Of a stretch of DNA of 64,000 nt, positions 6,656-15,370 are shown in pieces. Numbering within the stretch: position 1 is the first letter of the stretch; each line of letters begins with the position of its first letter. The DNA comes from Anaerosacchariphilus hominis (GTDB taxonomy: Bacteria > Bacillota > Clostridia > Lachnospirales > Lachnospiraceae), in assembly GCF_014290175.1 (NCBI RefSeq), contig NZ_JACOOR010000003.1:310001-374000 (forward strand), written 5' to 3'. A program made the translations under genes and the position numbers. A model generated the notes under the pieces. That model was not told where the DNA came from. It ran no database searches and was given only the letters and a program-made list of their open reading frames with translations.

Positions 6656-8401
6656 TTATTCCTGTAGTTCTTCTGCCCGCTGTTCTTCCCAGATGTGTAT
6701 ATATTCCGGCAGTCGTTCCAACTCCTCCCTCATGGTCTGGGGACGGAGTCTTAAGAATTCCCTGATTTTCTCCAGTTCCTCCTCATAACGTTCTTTCCGC
6801 TTCGCTGCGCCCGCCTCAGGTGTCAGCTCCTCTTCTTCCTCTTCTGCCTCTGCCTTCTGAAAATAGAACTCGATCTCCGGATTCATCTCTTCCACCATTC
6901 CATCCAGCACTTCGGAAGCATGCTCATAGGAAAAAGCTCCGTTCATCATCTCTTCCATGATCTCCGTGAAACGCTCCTGCATGTCCTGACGCCGCAGCAA
7001 TGCCGGAAGCAGATAGCTTTTCCGGTTCCAGTTGCTCTCCACGGCTCCCAGCACCTCGCCCAGCGTGGGATTGTCCGCTTCTGAGGAACCCGTTCTGGCC
7101 AGACAGATGTCCATATCGTAGAGCACATAGCGCCATCTTCCGTCGGTATAAGTTCCGGCGTAGCTTTCATTGGCAGAATACCAGCGATAGACCCGGCAGT
7201 TATTGTCAGGCCAGTCCGGATTGGACAGATAGATTTCCAGAGCGCAGTACTGCAGGAAGTTATCAATGTCCAGCCGTCCGGACAGCTCACGGAACAGGCC
7301 GTCGTCGGTCAGATCCAGATTCTGGTATGCGTATGTCAAATTGATATCCTGCACCGCCCGGATATCCAATTCTTCTTCTGAAGCCGTATCGGCAGCCCCC
7401 CGATGAGGCGTCACGATCTCCCAGCTGCCCTGGCTCTCGTTAGTGCCGTAACGCTCATGGAGATAGTTGCTGTCGTATAGCTCCTCCAGCCACTCGAAGC
7501 CATAATAACTGCCGTTTAGAAAGACAGCAGCTCCCCGAAAGCTCTGGGTATCCGGAAAACCCGCGTCCTTTGCCAGTCGCTGACAGAGCTCATTGCGAAG
7601 ACAGGCGAATTCCTGATCATTGCCATGGTTGCGAAGCAGAACCCTCTTATAGCTCTCAATGACACTGCCGGTCTGTTCGCTGGTCAGATCCGGAAAAAGG
7701 GCTGCCTTCAGCCGACGCTCCCCGTATTCCTTCCGGGCAATGAGTCGCAGGGACTTCATATCCGCACCCCGGGAAGTACCCCCGTGAACTCTGATCCCCA
7801 TATTCTGGGATACTATCCGGTTTCCATCCGGCGTCCACATCTCCACGCTGGCCGACCGCTCAGAAGCGTCTCCCCGGAGATTGAAGTTGGCCGGAGTCCG
7901 GTCTGTGGCTTCTGCGTCCGGGTTCTCCGCCAGATAGTCGTCCCACAGGCGGCCTGCCACCAGAATGCCATTGTCATAATCATAAAGATTTCCCGGATCT
8001 GTGGTAATTTCCACCACCAGAGTGCTGAACCGGTCAGAGATATCTGTTCCGGTCAGATAGGTTCTGGTGCATACCTCCGAGGTACTTCCGTCTCCATAGT
8101 AAGCCACCGCCCGCACCGGGATTCCCCGCACTTCCTCCCCGGCCTCCAGAAGGATGGGCGACCTGTACCTGGTGGAGCCGTTCGAGGGCGTACTTCCGTC
8201 CAGGGTATAATAAATGTCCGCCTCCACCGGCGCAGACAAGGTCAGCTCCTGACTTTCACTTAGGAAGTTCTCCTCCACAGAAAAGGCGATCTCCGCCTCT
8301 GTATAGGGTTCGGTTTTCTGATTTACCACCATGCAGACCAGCACCAGGGCCAGGCTGAACAGCGTAACCACCAGACAAATCCGCTTCTTTCTTTTTATCA
8401 T
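6656..8401 (-). CDS. CotH kinase-like membrane-anchored protein
   Basis: CotH-family protein; CotH of B. subtilis spores is an atypical protein kinase, but many homologues in non-spore contexts have no known target. The 581-residue product has an N-terminal basic stretch and membrane segment (about 8-27). A chitobiase C-terminal-type repeat follows (YYTLDGSTPSNG, about 62-73), then the CotH core (about 120-490) with HGGTSRG, YYGFEWLEELYD and YVLYDMD. In CotH the acidic pair of that last motif binds metal. The tail (about 490-581) is charged and helical. It starts 6 bases after the metA stop and is probably cotranscribed with it. A broken paralogue lies at 4996-5817. Confidence 0.85.
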   Translation of the reverse strand: MIKRKKRICLVVTLFSLALVLVCMVVNQKTEPYTEAEIAFSVEENFLSESQELTLSAPVEADIYYTLDGSTPSNGSTRYRSPILLEAGEEVRGIPVRAVAYYGDGSTSEVCTRTYLTGTDISDRFSTLVVEITTDPGNLYDYDNGILVAGRLWDDYLAENPDAEATDRTPANFNLRGDASERSASVEMWTPDGNRIVSQNMGIRVHGGTSRGADMKSLRLIARKEYGERRLKAALFPDLTSEQTGSVIESYKRVLLRNHGNDQEFACLRNELCQRLAKDAGFPDTQSFRGAAVFLNGSYYGFEWLEELYDSNYLHERYGTNESQGSWEIVTPHRGAADTASEEELDIRAVQDINLTYAYQNLDLTDDGLFRELSGRLDIDNFLQYCALEIYLSNPDWPDNNCRVYRWYSANESYAGTYTDGRWRYVLYDMDICLARTGSSEADNPTLGEVLGAVESNWNRKSYLLPALLRRQDMQERFTEIMEEMMNGAFSYEHASEVLDGMVEEMNPEIEFYFQKAEAEEEEEELTPEAGAAKRKERYEEELEKIREFLRLRPQTMREELERLPEYIHIWEEQRAEELQE

Positions 8402-8407
8402 ATTCCC

Positions 8408-9325
8408 TTATTCTTCATCGTCCCACTCATACGGGGTATTCTGGTATACGTAGTAATTGATCCAGTTGGTATACAGGGTGTTGGCATGGGCTCTCCACAT
8501 CAGGATCGGACGGTTGTTGCTGTCATCGCCCGGGAAATAGTTTTTGGGCATCTGGATATCCAGGCCCTTGTTCTTGTCCCGCATATACTCCTTCTCCAGA
8601 GTCAGGCGGTCATACTCCGGGTGCCCGAACACAAAGATCTTGCGGCCTTCCTCTGCCATGGCGATAAAGACGCCGGCCTCATCGGATTCTGCCAGAACGG
8701 TCAGCTCTTTGCAGGCGCGGATTTCTTCCGCGTCCACCGTCGTATGTCTGGAATGGGGCGCGTAAAACTCGTCATCGAAGCCGCGCACCAGGGGTTCTTT
8801 GCGGTTCTCTACTTTGTGGCGGTAAAGACCGAACAGCTTCTGGGGCAACAGACGCTTCTTCAGGCCATAGAAATGGTACATGGCTGCCTGGGCTCCCCAG
8901 CAGATAAAGAAGGTGGAGGTAACATGGGCGTCGGCCCAGTCCATAATCTCGACCAGCTCATCCCAGTAGTCTACCTCTTCAAATTCCATCTGCTCCACCG
9001 GCGCTCCGGTGATGATCAGGCCGTCGAAGCGGCGCTTCTTTATCTCGCAGAAAGGCTCGTAAAACTTATTGATATGGCTCTGTGCCGTATTTTTGGACTC
9101 ATGGCTGCTGACGGTAATAAAGGTAATATCCAGCTGCAGCGGCGTATTGGACAGGGAACGTAAGATTTGAAGCTCTGTATCCTCCTTTAAGGGCATCAAG
9201 TTCAGGATGCCTATCTTCAACGGACGGATATTCTGATTCAATGCCCGGGTCTCATCCATGACGAAAATATTTTCCTGTTCCAGGATAGCTCTTACGGGCA
9301 AATCGCTCTGTACTTTTATGGGCAT
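8408..9325 (-). CDS. metA: Homoserine O-acetyltransferase (MetA family)
   Basis: Acylates homoserine for methionine synthesis. The 305-residue product carries the MetA catalytic set: Cys142 in STFFICWGAQ, and His235 and Glu237 in VFGHPEYDR. Residue 111 is Glu (GAPVE). In this family Glu111 favours acetyl-CoA (as in B. cereus MetA) and Gly111 favours succinyl-CoA (as in E. coli), so this is predicted to be an acetyltransferase despite the usual succinyltransferase name. A good ribosome site (AGAGGAGAG) precedes the start. No SAM riboswitch was seen in the short leader, only a GGAGC/GCTCC hairpin. Confidence 0.93.
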   Translation of the reverse strand: MPIKVQSDLPVRAILEQENIFVMDETRALNQNIRPLKIGILNLMPLKEDTELQILRSLSNTPLQLDITFITVSSHESKNTAQSHINKFYEPFCEIKKRRFDGLIITGAPVEQMEFEEVDYWDELVEIMDWADAHVTSTFFICWGAQAAMYHFYGLKKRLLPQKLFGLYRHKVENRKEPLVRGFDDEFYAPHSRHTTVDAEEIRACKELTVLAESDEAGVFIAMAEEGRKIFVFGHPEYDRLTLEKEYMRDKNKGLDIQMPKNYFPGDDSNNRPILMWRAHANTLYTNWINYYVYQNTPYEWDDEE

Positions 9326-9442
9326 AACTTTTTCTCTCCTCTGGCCGGAGCAAAGGCTCCGCGTATTTCAACACTGTTTATTACTATAGCATAAATATGG
9401 CGCATTTGAAAGCAGGAATTCGAGTTTTCCGGCCCTCAGGCC

Positions 9443-9478
9443 CAAAACGGGCCAGGCAGCTTCCGCTGCCCGGCCCGT
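9443..9478 (-). terminator. Terminator after fdhA
   Basis: On the minus strand a 14-position stem (ACGGGCCGGGCAGC and its partner, one mismatch, GGAA loop, 9478-9447) is followed by a short T run. It lies 23 bases past the fdhA stop. Confidence 0.75.
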
Positions 9479-9501
9479 CTCTGGTACATTTCTATAAAAC
9501 C

Positions 9502-12210
9502 TTATGCTTTCTCAATCTTAATCGCGCAAACCTTGTACTCCGGAATTCTTGCGTATTTATCCAGAGCTGCGTTGGTCAGCCAGTTTGCGTTGCCATCCGG
9601 GAAGTGGAAGGGCATCCAGCTCTCGCCCGGGGAGGTCTTGGTACCCACGCGGGCTGTGGACTCGATGCTGCCTCGTCTGGAGGATACGCGAACCCGGTCT
9701 CCGTTCTTGATTCCCAGCTTCTCTGCGTCCACAATGTTCATCTCGATAAAGGAGTGTCCCTCAATCTCCATGAGCTCCGGAGTCTTACCGGTCATGGCGC
9801 GGGTGGTGTAATGGTACAGGATACGTCCGGTCATCAGGATGATCGGGTACTCCTCGTCCGGAAGCTCTGCGGAAGGTACATACTCAGCCGGATAGAACCA
9901 GCCAAGGCCTCTGCTGAATTTGCCCACATGCATGATCGGGGTGCCCGGGTGATCCTTGGTCGGGCAGGGCCACTGTAAGCCTTTGCCTCCCACCTCTTCA
10001 CTGTCCAGGCGAGCATGGCTGATGCCGCCGAAGCTGGGTGTCACGGAAGCGATTTCGTCCATGATTTCTGCGGAGGTCAGGTGGGGCTGCGGATAACCCA
10101 TACGGTTCATCAGGTCGATGATGATATCTGTATCCAGACGCATCTCGCCCGGTACGGTGATGGCCTTACGAACTCTCTGCACACGGCGCTCCGTATTGGT
10201 GAAGGTTCCTTCCTTCTCCAGGTAGCTGACGCCCGGCAGAATGACATCTGCGTACTGAGCGGTCTCTGTCATAAAGAGTTCCTGTAATACGAAGAAGTCC
10301 AGGCTCTTCAGAGCCTTGATAATATGGGAGGTATCCGGGTCGGTAACCACAGGATCCTCGCCGTAAATATACAGGCCGCGGATCTCCTTGGTGATCGCCT
10401 TGGGGAATACGTCGGTTGCGTGGGTTCCCACATTATGGTTCAGCGGAACGCCCCAGGCTTTTTCAAACTTCTCCACTACGCCGGGCGCGGTAACCTTCTG
10501 GTAACCCGGGAAATCTGTGGGGGAAGCACCCATATCGCAGGCTCCCTGTACGTTGTTCTGTCCACGGAGCGGGTTCACGCCGCAGCCCGGACGGCCCAGC
10601 TTGCCCACCAGCATGGCCATATTGGACATGGACATAACGCCCTCGGTACCAGTGGAATGCTCGGTGACACCCAGACAGTAGATGATGGGAGCGCGGTCAG
10701 CCTTTGCGTACATGATCGCTGCTTTTCTCAAATCATCCGGATCGATGTGGCAGATTTCGGCTACCTTCTCCGGTGTATAATCCTTTACGATTTCTTTGAT
10801 CTTATCATAACCCTCGGTACGCTCTGCAATGAACTTGTCATCCTGCAGACCTTCCTCGATAATGACATGCATGATACCGTTCGCAAAAGCTACGTTGGTA
10901 CCCGGCTTTAATTTCAGATGGATATCTGCTTTCTTTGCCAGTCCGATATCACGCGGGTCTACGACGATGAGCTTGCAGCCTCTCTTCACCGCCTGGCGGA
11001 TCTGCATGCCGACTACCGGATGAGCCTCCTCGGGGTTGGAGCCGACCAGCATGATGACGTCCGCATTCTTGGTGATATCCTCGATGGGATTGGTCATGGC
11101 GCCGGATCCAAGGGTCATATACAGACCCGCTACGGATGCGGAGTGGCAGACACGGGCACAGTTATCGGTATTATTGGTGCCAAAGCAGGTACGAACCATC
11201 TTCTGCACCATGTAGATATCCTCGTTGGGGGATCTGGAGCAGGCAAAACCGGCCAGGGAATCCGGACCGTACTGCTTCTTGATCTCCATGAATTTGGAAG
11301 CCACCAGATCCAGTGCCTCATCCCAGGTAGCCCGCTCAAATTCTCCGGTCTCATGGTTTTTGATCAACGGGTACTTGATACGCTCCGGAGACTGGGCAAA
11401 GTCAAAGCTTCCGCTGCGTCCCTTGACGCAGAGCAGTCCCTTATTGGAGGGGCCGTTATAGGCCTCTGTATCTACTACCTTGCCATCCTTCACCAGTACA
11501 TAATACTGGCAGCCGGTCGCGCAATGGGGACAGGTGGTCAGTACTTTTTTGTCGATCTGGTAGGGACGGTATTTCTTTCTGCGCTTCATGGTCAGGGCGC
11601 CGGTGGGACATGCCTGTACGCAGTTACCGCAAGACTCGCAGATACCCTCATTCCAGGTATTCTTATAATGAGCGCCAATCACAGACTGGAACCCGCGGTT
11701 CATGGTATCAATGGCTCCACGGCCCACGATCTCTTTACAGGTATTTACACATCTGTGGCATAAGATACACAGGCTTGGATCGTAGGTGAAGAACTTGTTT
11801 GTGTCATCAATGGGCGCGTTATTCATCTCGCCCGGGAAGCTGGTCTTCTCTACGCCGTACTCGAAGCAGTAATCCTGCAGCTTGCAGTCGCCGTTGGCTT
11901 CACAGGAGAAGCAGTGTACCCGGTGATCGGACAGCAGCAGATCCAGGGTCTCTTTTCTGTATTTTACCACCTTTTCTGACATGGTCTGTACTTCATCGCC
12001 CTCGGAGCAGCGTAAGGTACAGGCCGTATCAAACTTTGTTCTGCCATTGTTGGTTACTTCCACGACACAAAGGCGGCAGGAACCATCGGGCAGTACATTT
12101 TCCAGATAACAAAGGGTCGGAATCTTTACGCCTATCTGCTTGGCGGCCTGCAGAATCGTGGTACCCTTCTCCACCTCTACAGGGATTCCATCTATCGTCA
12201 AATGAATCAT
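9502..12210 (-). CDS. fdhA: Formate dehydrogenase catalytic subunit, Cys type (FdhA)
   Basis: Molybdopterin oxidoreductase that interconverts formate and CO2. From the start at 12210 it is 902 residues. It has a NuoG-like N-terminal [2Fe-2S] set (Cys34, 45, 48, 64), a His-Cys3 [4Fe-4S] site (His96, Cys100, 103, 109), two ferredoxin-type clusters (Cys148-158 and 191-201) and a cluster next to the cofactor (Cys227, 230, 234, 261). The bis-MGD domain follows. The active-site ligand is Cys355 in ARVCHSASVAG, where many homologues use selenocysteine. AAGAGGAGG sets the start at the second in-frame ATG. It follows NuoF- and NuoE-like genes, so electrons are expected to pass to NAD(P) and perhaps ferredoxin. 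Confidence 0.93.
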   Translation of the reverse strand: MIHLTIDGIPVEVEKGTTILQAAKQIGVKIPTLCYLENVLPDGSCRLCVVEVTNNGRTKFDTACTLRCSEGDEVQTMSEKVVKYRKETLDLLLSDHRVHCFSCEANGDCKLQDYCFEYGVEKTSFPGEMNNAPIDDTNKFFTYDPSLCILCHRCVNTCKEIVGRGAIDTMNRGFQSVIGAHYKNTWNEGICESCGNCVQACPTGALTMKRRKKYRPYQIDKKVLTTCPHCATGCQYYVLVKDGKVVDTEAYNGPSNKGLLCVKGRSGSFDFAQSPERIKYPLIKNHETGEFERATWDEALDLVASKFMEIKKQYGPDSLAGFACSRSPNEDIYMVQKMVRTCFGTNNTDNCARVCHSASVAGLYMTLGSGAMTNPIEDITKNADVIMLVGSNPEEAHPVVGMQIRQAVKRGCKLIVVDPRDIGLAKKADIHLKLKPGTNVAFANGIMHVIIEEGLQDDKFIAERTEGYDKIKEIVKDYTPEKVAEICHIDPDDLRKAAIMYAKADRAPIIYCLGVTEHSTGTEGVMSMSNMAMLVGKLGRPGCGVNPLRGQNNVQGACDMGASPTDFPGYQKVTAPGVVEKFEKAWGVPLNHNVGTHATDVFPKAITKEIRGLYIYGEDPVVTDPDTSHIIKALKSLDFFVLQELFMTETAQYADVILPGVSYLEKEGTFTNTERRVQRVRKAITVPGEMRLDTDIIIDLMNRMGYPQPHLTSAEIMDEIASVTPSFGGISHARLDSEEVGGKGLQWPCPTKDHPGTPIMHVGKFSRGLGWFYPAEYVPSAELPDEEYPIILMTGRILYHYTTRAMTGKTPELMEIEGHSFIEMNIVDAEKLGIKNGDRVRVSSRRGSIESTARVGTKTSPGESWMPFHFPDGNANWLTNAALDKYARIPEYKVCAIKIEKA

Positions 12211-12253
12211 ATCCATCCTCCTCTTATTACTGTTCACTAGGTTCACAGTAATT

Positions 12254-14140
12254 CTATTTCAAAACGACCGCATCAAAGGCGCAGTTTTCCAGACAGGTTC
12301 CGCACTTGATACATTTGGAATTATCAATGACATGAGGCGCTTTCCGCTCGCCGGTAATGGCGTTCACCGGACAGTTGCGGGCACACTTGGTACAGCCCTT
12401 GCACTTGTCAGGATCGATCTCGTATACGCGCATGGACTTACATACGTGAGCCGCGCACTTCTTGTCTACGATGTGCTCGACGTATTCGTCCCGGAAGTTC
12501 TGAATGGTACTGAGCACCGGAAGGGGCGCGCTCTTTCCCAGGCCGCACAGGGAGCGGTCTTTTACAAAATGGCCCAGCTCTTCCAGCTTCTCCAGATCTT
12601 CCATCTCGCCCTTACCATCTACGATCTTCTCCAGCAGCTCCAGCATACGCTTGGTTCCGATACGACAGGGACCGCATTTTCCGCAGGACTCTCTCTGGGT
12701 GAAGCCCATGAAGAAGCGGGCGACCTCTACCATACAGGTATTCTCATCCATAACAACCAGTCCGCCGGAGCCCACAATAGCGCCATATTTCTTCACAGAG
12801 TCGAAATCCAGGGGCACATCCAGATGCTTCTCGGTCAGACAGCCGCCGGAGGGTCCGCCGATCTGCACTGCCTTGAAAGCCGCGCCGGACTTCAGACCGC
12901 CGCCGATATCGAAAATAATTTCGCGTAGGGTAGTTCCCATGGGAACTTCGATCAGGCCTGTGTTCTCGATACTTCCAGTCAGGGAGAAGGTCTTGGTTCC
13001 CGGTGACCCTTCCGTACCGATGCTGCGATACCACTCATGGCCCTTCAGAATGATCTCCGGAACATTGGCATAGGTCTCTACGTTATTCAGAACCGTGGGT
13101 TTCGCCCACAGTCCTTGTTCTACCGTACGGGGCGGTTTTACACGGGGCATACCGCGGCTTCCTTCGATGGAAGCTGTCAGGGCAGAACCCTCGCCGCATA
13201 CGAAAGCTCCCGCTCCCTTATTGATGTGCATATGGAAATTAAAGCCGGTGCCAAGGATATTCTCGCCTAAGAGGCCATTCTCCTCCAGTACGGCAATGGC
13301 GTGCTTCAGTCTCGCTACGGAATTCGGATACTCGGCACGCACGTAGATATAACCGTTCTCCGCGCGTACGGCGTAAGCTGCCAGCATCATGCCTTCGATC
13401 AGGCGGTAGGGATCGCCTTCCATAACGGATCCGTCCATGAACGCTCCGGGGTCGCCCTCGTCGCCGTTACATACCACATAGTGAACCGGGTCGGCCTGAC
13501 GGGCCACCTGAATCCACTTCTTGCCTGCCGGGAAGCCGCCGCCTCCACGGCCACGCAGTCCGGACTGATCCACTTCCTCGATGACCTGATCCGGCGTCAT
13601 CTCAAACATGGCTTTCTGAAGGGCCGCAAAGCCACCGCTGGCTATGTATTCTCTTAAGGATTCCGCATCGAACTTACCACAGTTCTTCAGTACGATACGG
13701 GTCTGCTTCGCGATGAACGGAATATCGTCCGGCCCTTTGCAGACCTTTCCGCCCTTCTGATACAGCAGACGTTCCACCACTTCATTGCCCAGAACGCTCT
13801 TTTCAAAAATCTCGGCACAGTCATCCAGCTGTACCTTCACGTACTGAACCACGTCCTGACCTTTCTGGATCCGGACCAGAGGTCCCAGCTCGCAGACGCC
13901 CTGACAGCCGGTCTTCTTTACGCCCAGATGCTCCTTTTCGTCGTGGGGGGCGAACTCCAGGGTCACGCCCGGCGCGTCCTTGGTAATCTCCAGAAATTTC
14001 TCATAGATCTTATTAGAACCGGTGGCGATACAGCCTGTACCGGAACAGACAAGAATCCGGCAGTCATAGGAATTAAGTTCTTTCACTGCTTCCTCGTGAA
14101 GCTGCTGTAACTGTTCTTTATTCTGGATCAATTCCGGCAC
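12254..14140 (-). CDS. nuoF: NuoF/HydB-like NAD(P)-binding subunit of the formate dehydrogenase
   Basis: Diaphorase subunit carrying FMN and the NAD(H) site. The 628 residues contain an N-terminal thioredoxin-like [2Fe-2S] domain (CSGTGC at 32-37, GCQGVCELG at about 79-87) and the FMN/NADH motif GRGGGGFPAGKKW (197-209). An SLBB region, a [4Fe-4S] site (ESCGKCGPCRIGT) and a C-terminal two-cluster ferredoxin domain (CKGCTKC and CIKCGTC) follow. This architecture matches HydB subunits of multimeric, including electron-bifurcating, complexes. It overlaps the NuoE-like gene by 23 bases and precedes fdhA by 43. Whether the complex bifurcates cannot be told from sequence. Confidence 0.92.
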   Translation of the reverse strand: MPELIQNKEQLQQLHEEAVKELNSYDCRILVCSGTGCIATGSNKIYEKFLEITKDAPGVTLEFAPHDEKEHLGVKKTGCQGVCELGPLVRIQKGQDVVQYVKVQLDDCAEIFEKSVLGNEVVERLLYQKGGKVCKGPDDIPFIAKQTRIVLKNCGKFDAESLREYIASGGFAALQKAMFEMTPDQVIEEVDQSGLRGRGGGGFPAGKKWIQVARQADPVHYVVCNGDEGDPGAFMDGSVMEGDPYRLIEGMMLAAYAVRAENGYIYVRAEYPNSVARLKHAIAVLEENGLLGENILGTGFNFHMHINKGAGAFVCGEGSALTASIEGSRGMPRVKPPRTVEQGLWAKPTVLNNVETYANVPEIILKGHEWYRSIGTEGSPGTKTFSLTGSIENTGLIEVPMGTTLREIIFDIGGGLKSGAAFKAVQIGGPSGGCLTEKHLDVPLDFDSVKKYGAIVGSGGLVVMDENTCMVEVARFFMGFTQRESCGKCGPCRIGTKRMLELLEKIVDGKGEMEDLEKLEELGHFVKDRSLCGLGKSAPLPVLSTIQNFRDEYVEHIVDKKCAAHVCKSMRVYEIDPDKCKGCTKCARNCPVNAITGERKAPHVIDNSKCIKCGTCLENCAFDAVVLK

Positions 14141-14609
14141 CTCCTCTTAACTGGTCAATCACTGCTGCCGCCTTTTCCGGCGTCATACAGGGATAGACAT
14201 CTTCATTTACCATCATGGTGGGCGCAAGTCCGCAGGCGCCCAGGCAGGATACGGTCTCCACCGTAAACATCATGTCGTCTGTGGTCTTCTTGGTCTTGCT
14301 TAAGCCCAGCTTTGCGTACAGGGCTTCCAGCACCGGCATAGATTTACGCACATGACAGGCTGTTCCATCACATACCTTGATGACATACTTTCCTTTTGCG
14401 TCGAAAGAAAAATTTTCATAGAACGTAGCCACGCTGAAAGCCTTGGCCTCCGTCACCCCGATCCTGTCTGCCACGTAGCTCAGCAGCTCTCCGGGCAGAT
14501 AACGGTAAGCTCCCTGAATCTCCTGCATAATCGGAATCAGTGAAGCCGGCTTTCTGCCGTACTGATCCATGATCTCATCCGCTTTTGTGTAATAGGACTG
14601 ATCAAGCAT
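14118..14609 (-). CDS. nuoE: NuoE/HydC-like [2Fe-2S] subunit of the formate dehydrogenase
   Basis: Thioredoxin-fold electron transfer subunit that pairs with NuoF-like proteins. The 163 residues include the cluster ligands CDGTACHV (about 89-96) and CLGACGLAP (about 131-139), the standard NuoE pattern of C-x4-C and C-x3-C. Length is typical. It is the first gene of the three-gene NuoE-NuoF-FdhA operon, with its own sigma-A promoter about 70 bases upstream, and overlaps the next gene by 23 bases, which suggests coupled translation. Confidence 0.92.
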   Translation of the reverse strand: MLDQSYYTKADEIMDQYGRKPASLIPIMQEIQGAYRYLPGELLSYVADRIGVTEAKAFSVATFYENFSFDAKGKYVIKVCDGTACHVRKSMPVLEALYAKLGLSKTKKTTDDMMFTVETVSCLGACGLAPTMMVNEDVYPCMTPEKAAAVIDQLRGGAGIDPE

Positions 14610-14674
14610 ACTATATTTACCCTCCTTACTTTATTCTTACCCAAATATAAAACTTGAACAACTCTGTTAGTTCC

Positions 14675-14703
14675 AGTATACAGCTATATTTGTGTAAAAT
14701 CAA
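14675..14703 (-). promoter_or_regulatory. Sigma-A promoter for the formate dehydrogenase operon
   Basis: On the minus strand TTGATT (14703-14698) and TATACT (14680-14675) are 17 bases apart, giving a leader of about 60 bases before the NuoE-like start. An isolated CGTTAG word just upstream (14714-14719) is a weak look-alike of half of the modA operator. Confidence 0.65.
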
Positions 14704-14776
14704 CAAATTTCTTCGTTAGTTTTTTATCGTTTTTGTGCATTCGTCCTGTTTTATAAAACACATCGGTTAAAAATGA

Positions 14777-15370
14777 CTAACTTCCTGTATTTTCAATGTG
14801 TTTTTTGTAATCCTCCGGACAGTTGATATTGGCGAAGTATGCCTCCGGAGCACTGCTCTCGTACAGGTCATAACCGAGCCGGTTCAGAAATGCGAAGACC
14901 GACCCCTTCCGCTCCCGGATCTCTGTCAGCATCTCGTCGGCCAGATCCCGGTCATAGATCCCGGCCATCGGCTCCTCTTTTCCCTGATGCGCCAGAATCA
15001 TCGCCCGCTTCGTCTTCTCCCGGCCTTTTTCGAGCAGTCTTTTTAATTCCTCTGCCGGGAGCAGCGGCATATCCACCCCCAGCACCAACACCCGTTCTTC
15101 CCGCGCACGTCGGAAACAGCTTTCCAGGCCGCCCAAGGGCCCTTTTCCCGGAAACCGGTCCGGCGTCACCGGAACACTGCAGGCTTCCCCGTGATAGCCG
15201 GACACCTGAATATCCGTGATACCAAGCTTTCTGCCCTTTTCGATCTGCCATTCCAGGAACGTGCTTTTTTCTATCTTCAGATCACACTTGTCTCTTCCCA
15301 TGCGGCTACTCTTTCCCCCGGCCAGCACTACCATGGAAACGCCTTCCCCCGGGCACTTATTTTCCGGCAC
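14777..15370 (-). CDS. mobA: Molybdenum cofactor guanylyltransferase
   Basis: Transfers GMP from GTP to molybdopterin to form molybdopterin guanine dinucleotide, the cofactor form used by formate dehydrogenase. The 197-residue frame contains the nucleotidyltransferase signature LAGGKSSRMGRDK and the metal/nucleotide motif VLGVDMPLL. The GTG start at 15370 overlaps the MOSC-MogA stop by 14 bases; an ATG at 15334 with GGGGGAAGG before it is an equally reasonable start. It lies between the formate dehydrogenase operon and the MOSC-MogA gene. Confidence 0.9.
   Translation of the reverse strand: MPENKCPGEGVSMVVLAGGKSSRMGRDKCDLKIEKSTFLEWQIEKGRKLGITDIQVSGYHGEACSVPVTPDRFPGKGPLGGLESCFRRAREERVLVLGVDMPLLPAEELKRLLEKGREKTKRAMILAHQGKEEPMAGIYDRDLADEMLTEIRERKGSVFAFLNRLGYDLYESSAPEAYFANINCPEDYKKHIENTGS

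Noticed and set aside
9326..9442. SAM riboswitch before metA
   Set aside because: The leader is short and holds only one small hairpin, with no SAM aptamer core.
11120..11160. Possible selenocysteine site in formate dehydrogenase
   Set aside because: The active-site codon encodes Cys (ARVCHSASVAG) and the frame has no in-frame TGA, so no selenocysteine is involved.
14704..14740. CGTTAG word upstream of the formate dehydrogenase promoter as a ModE site
   Set aside because: Only one half-site is present; the expected second half 12 bases on is missing.
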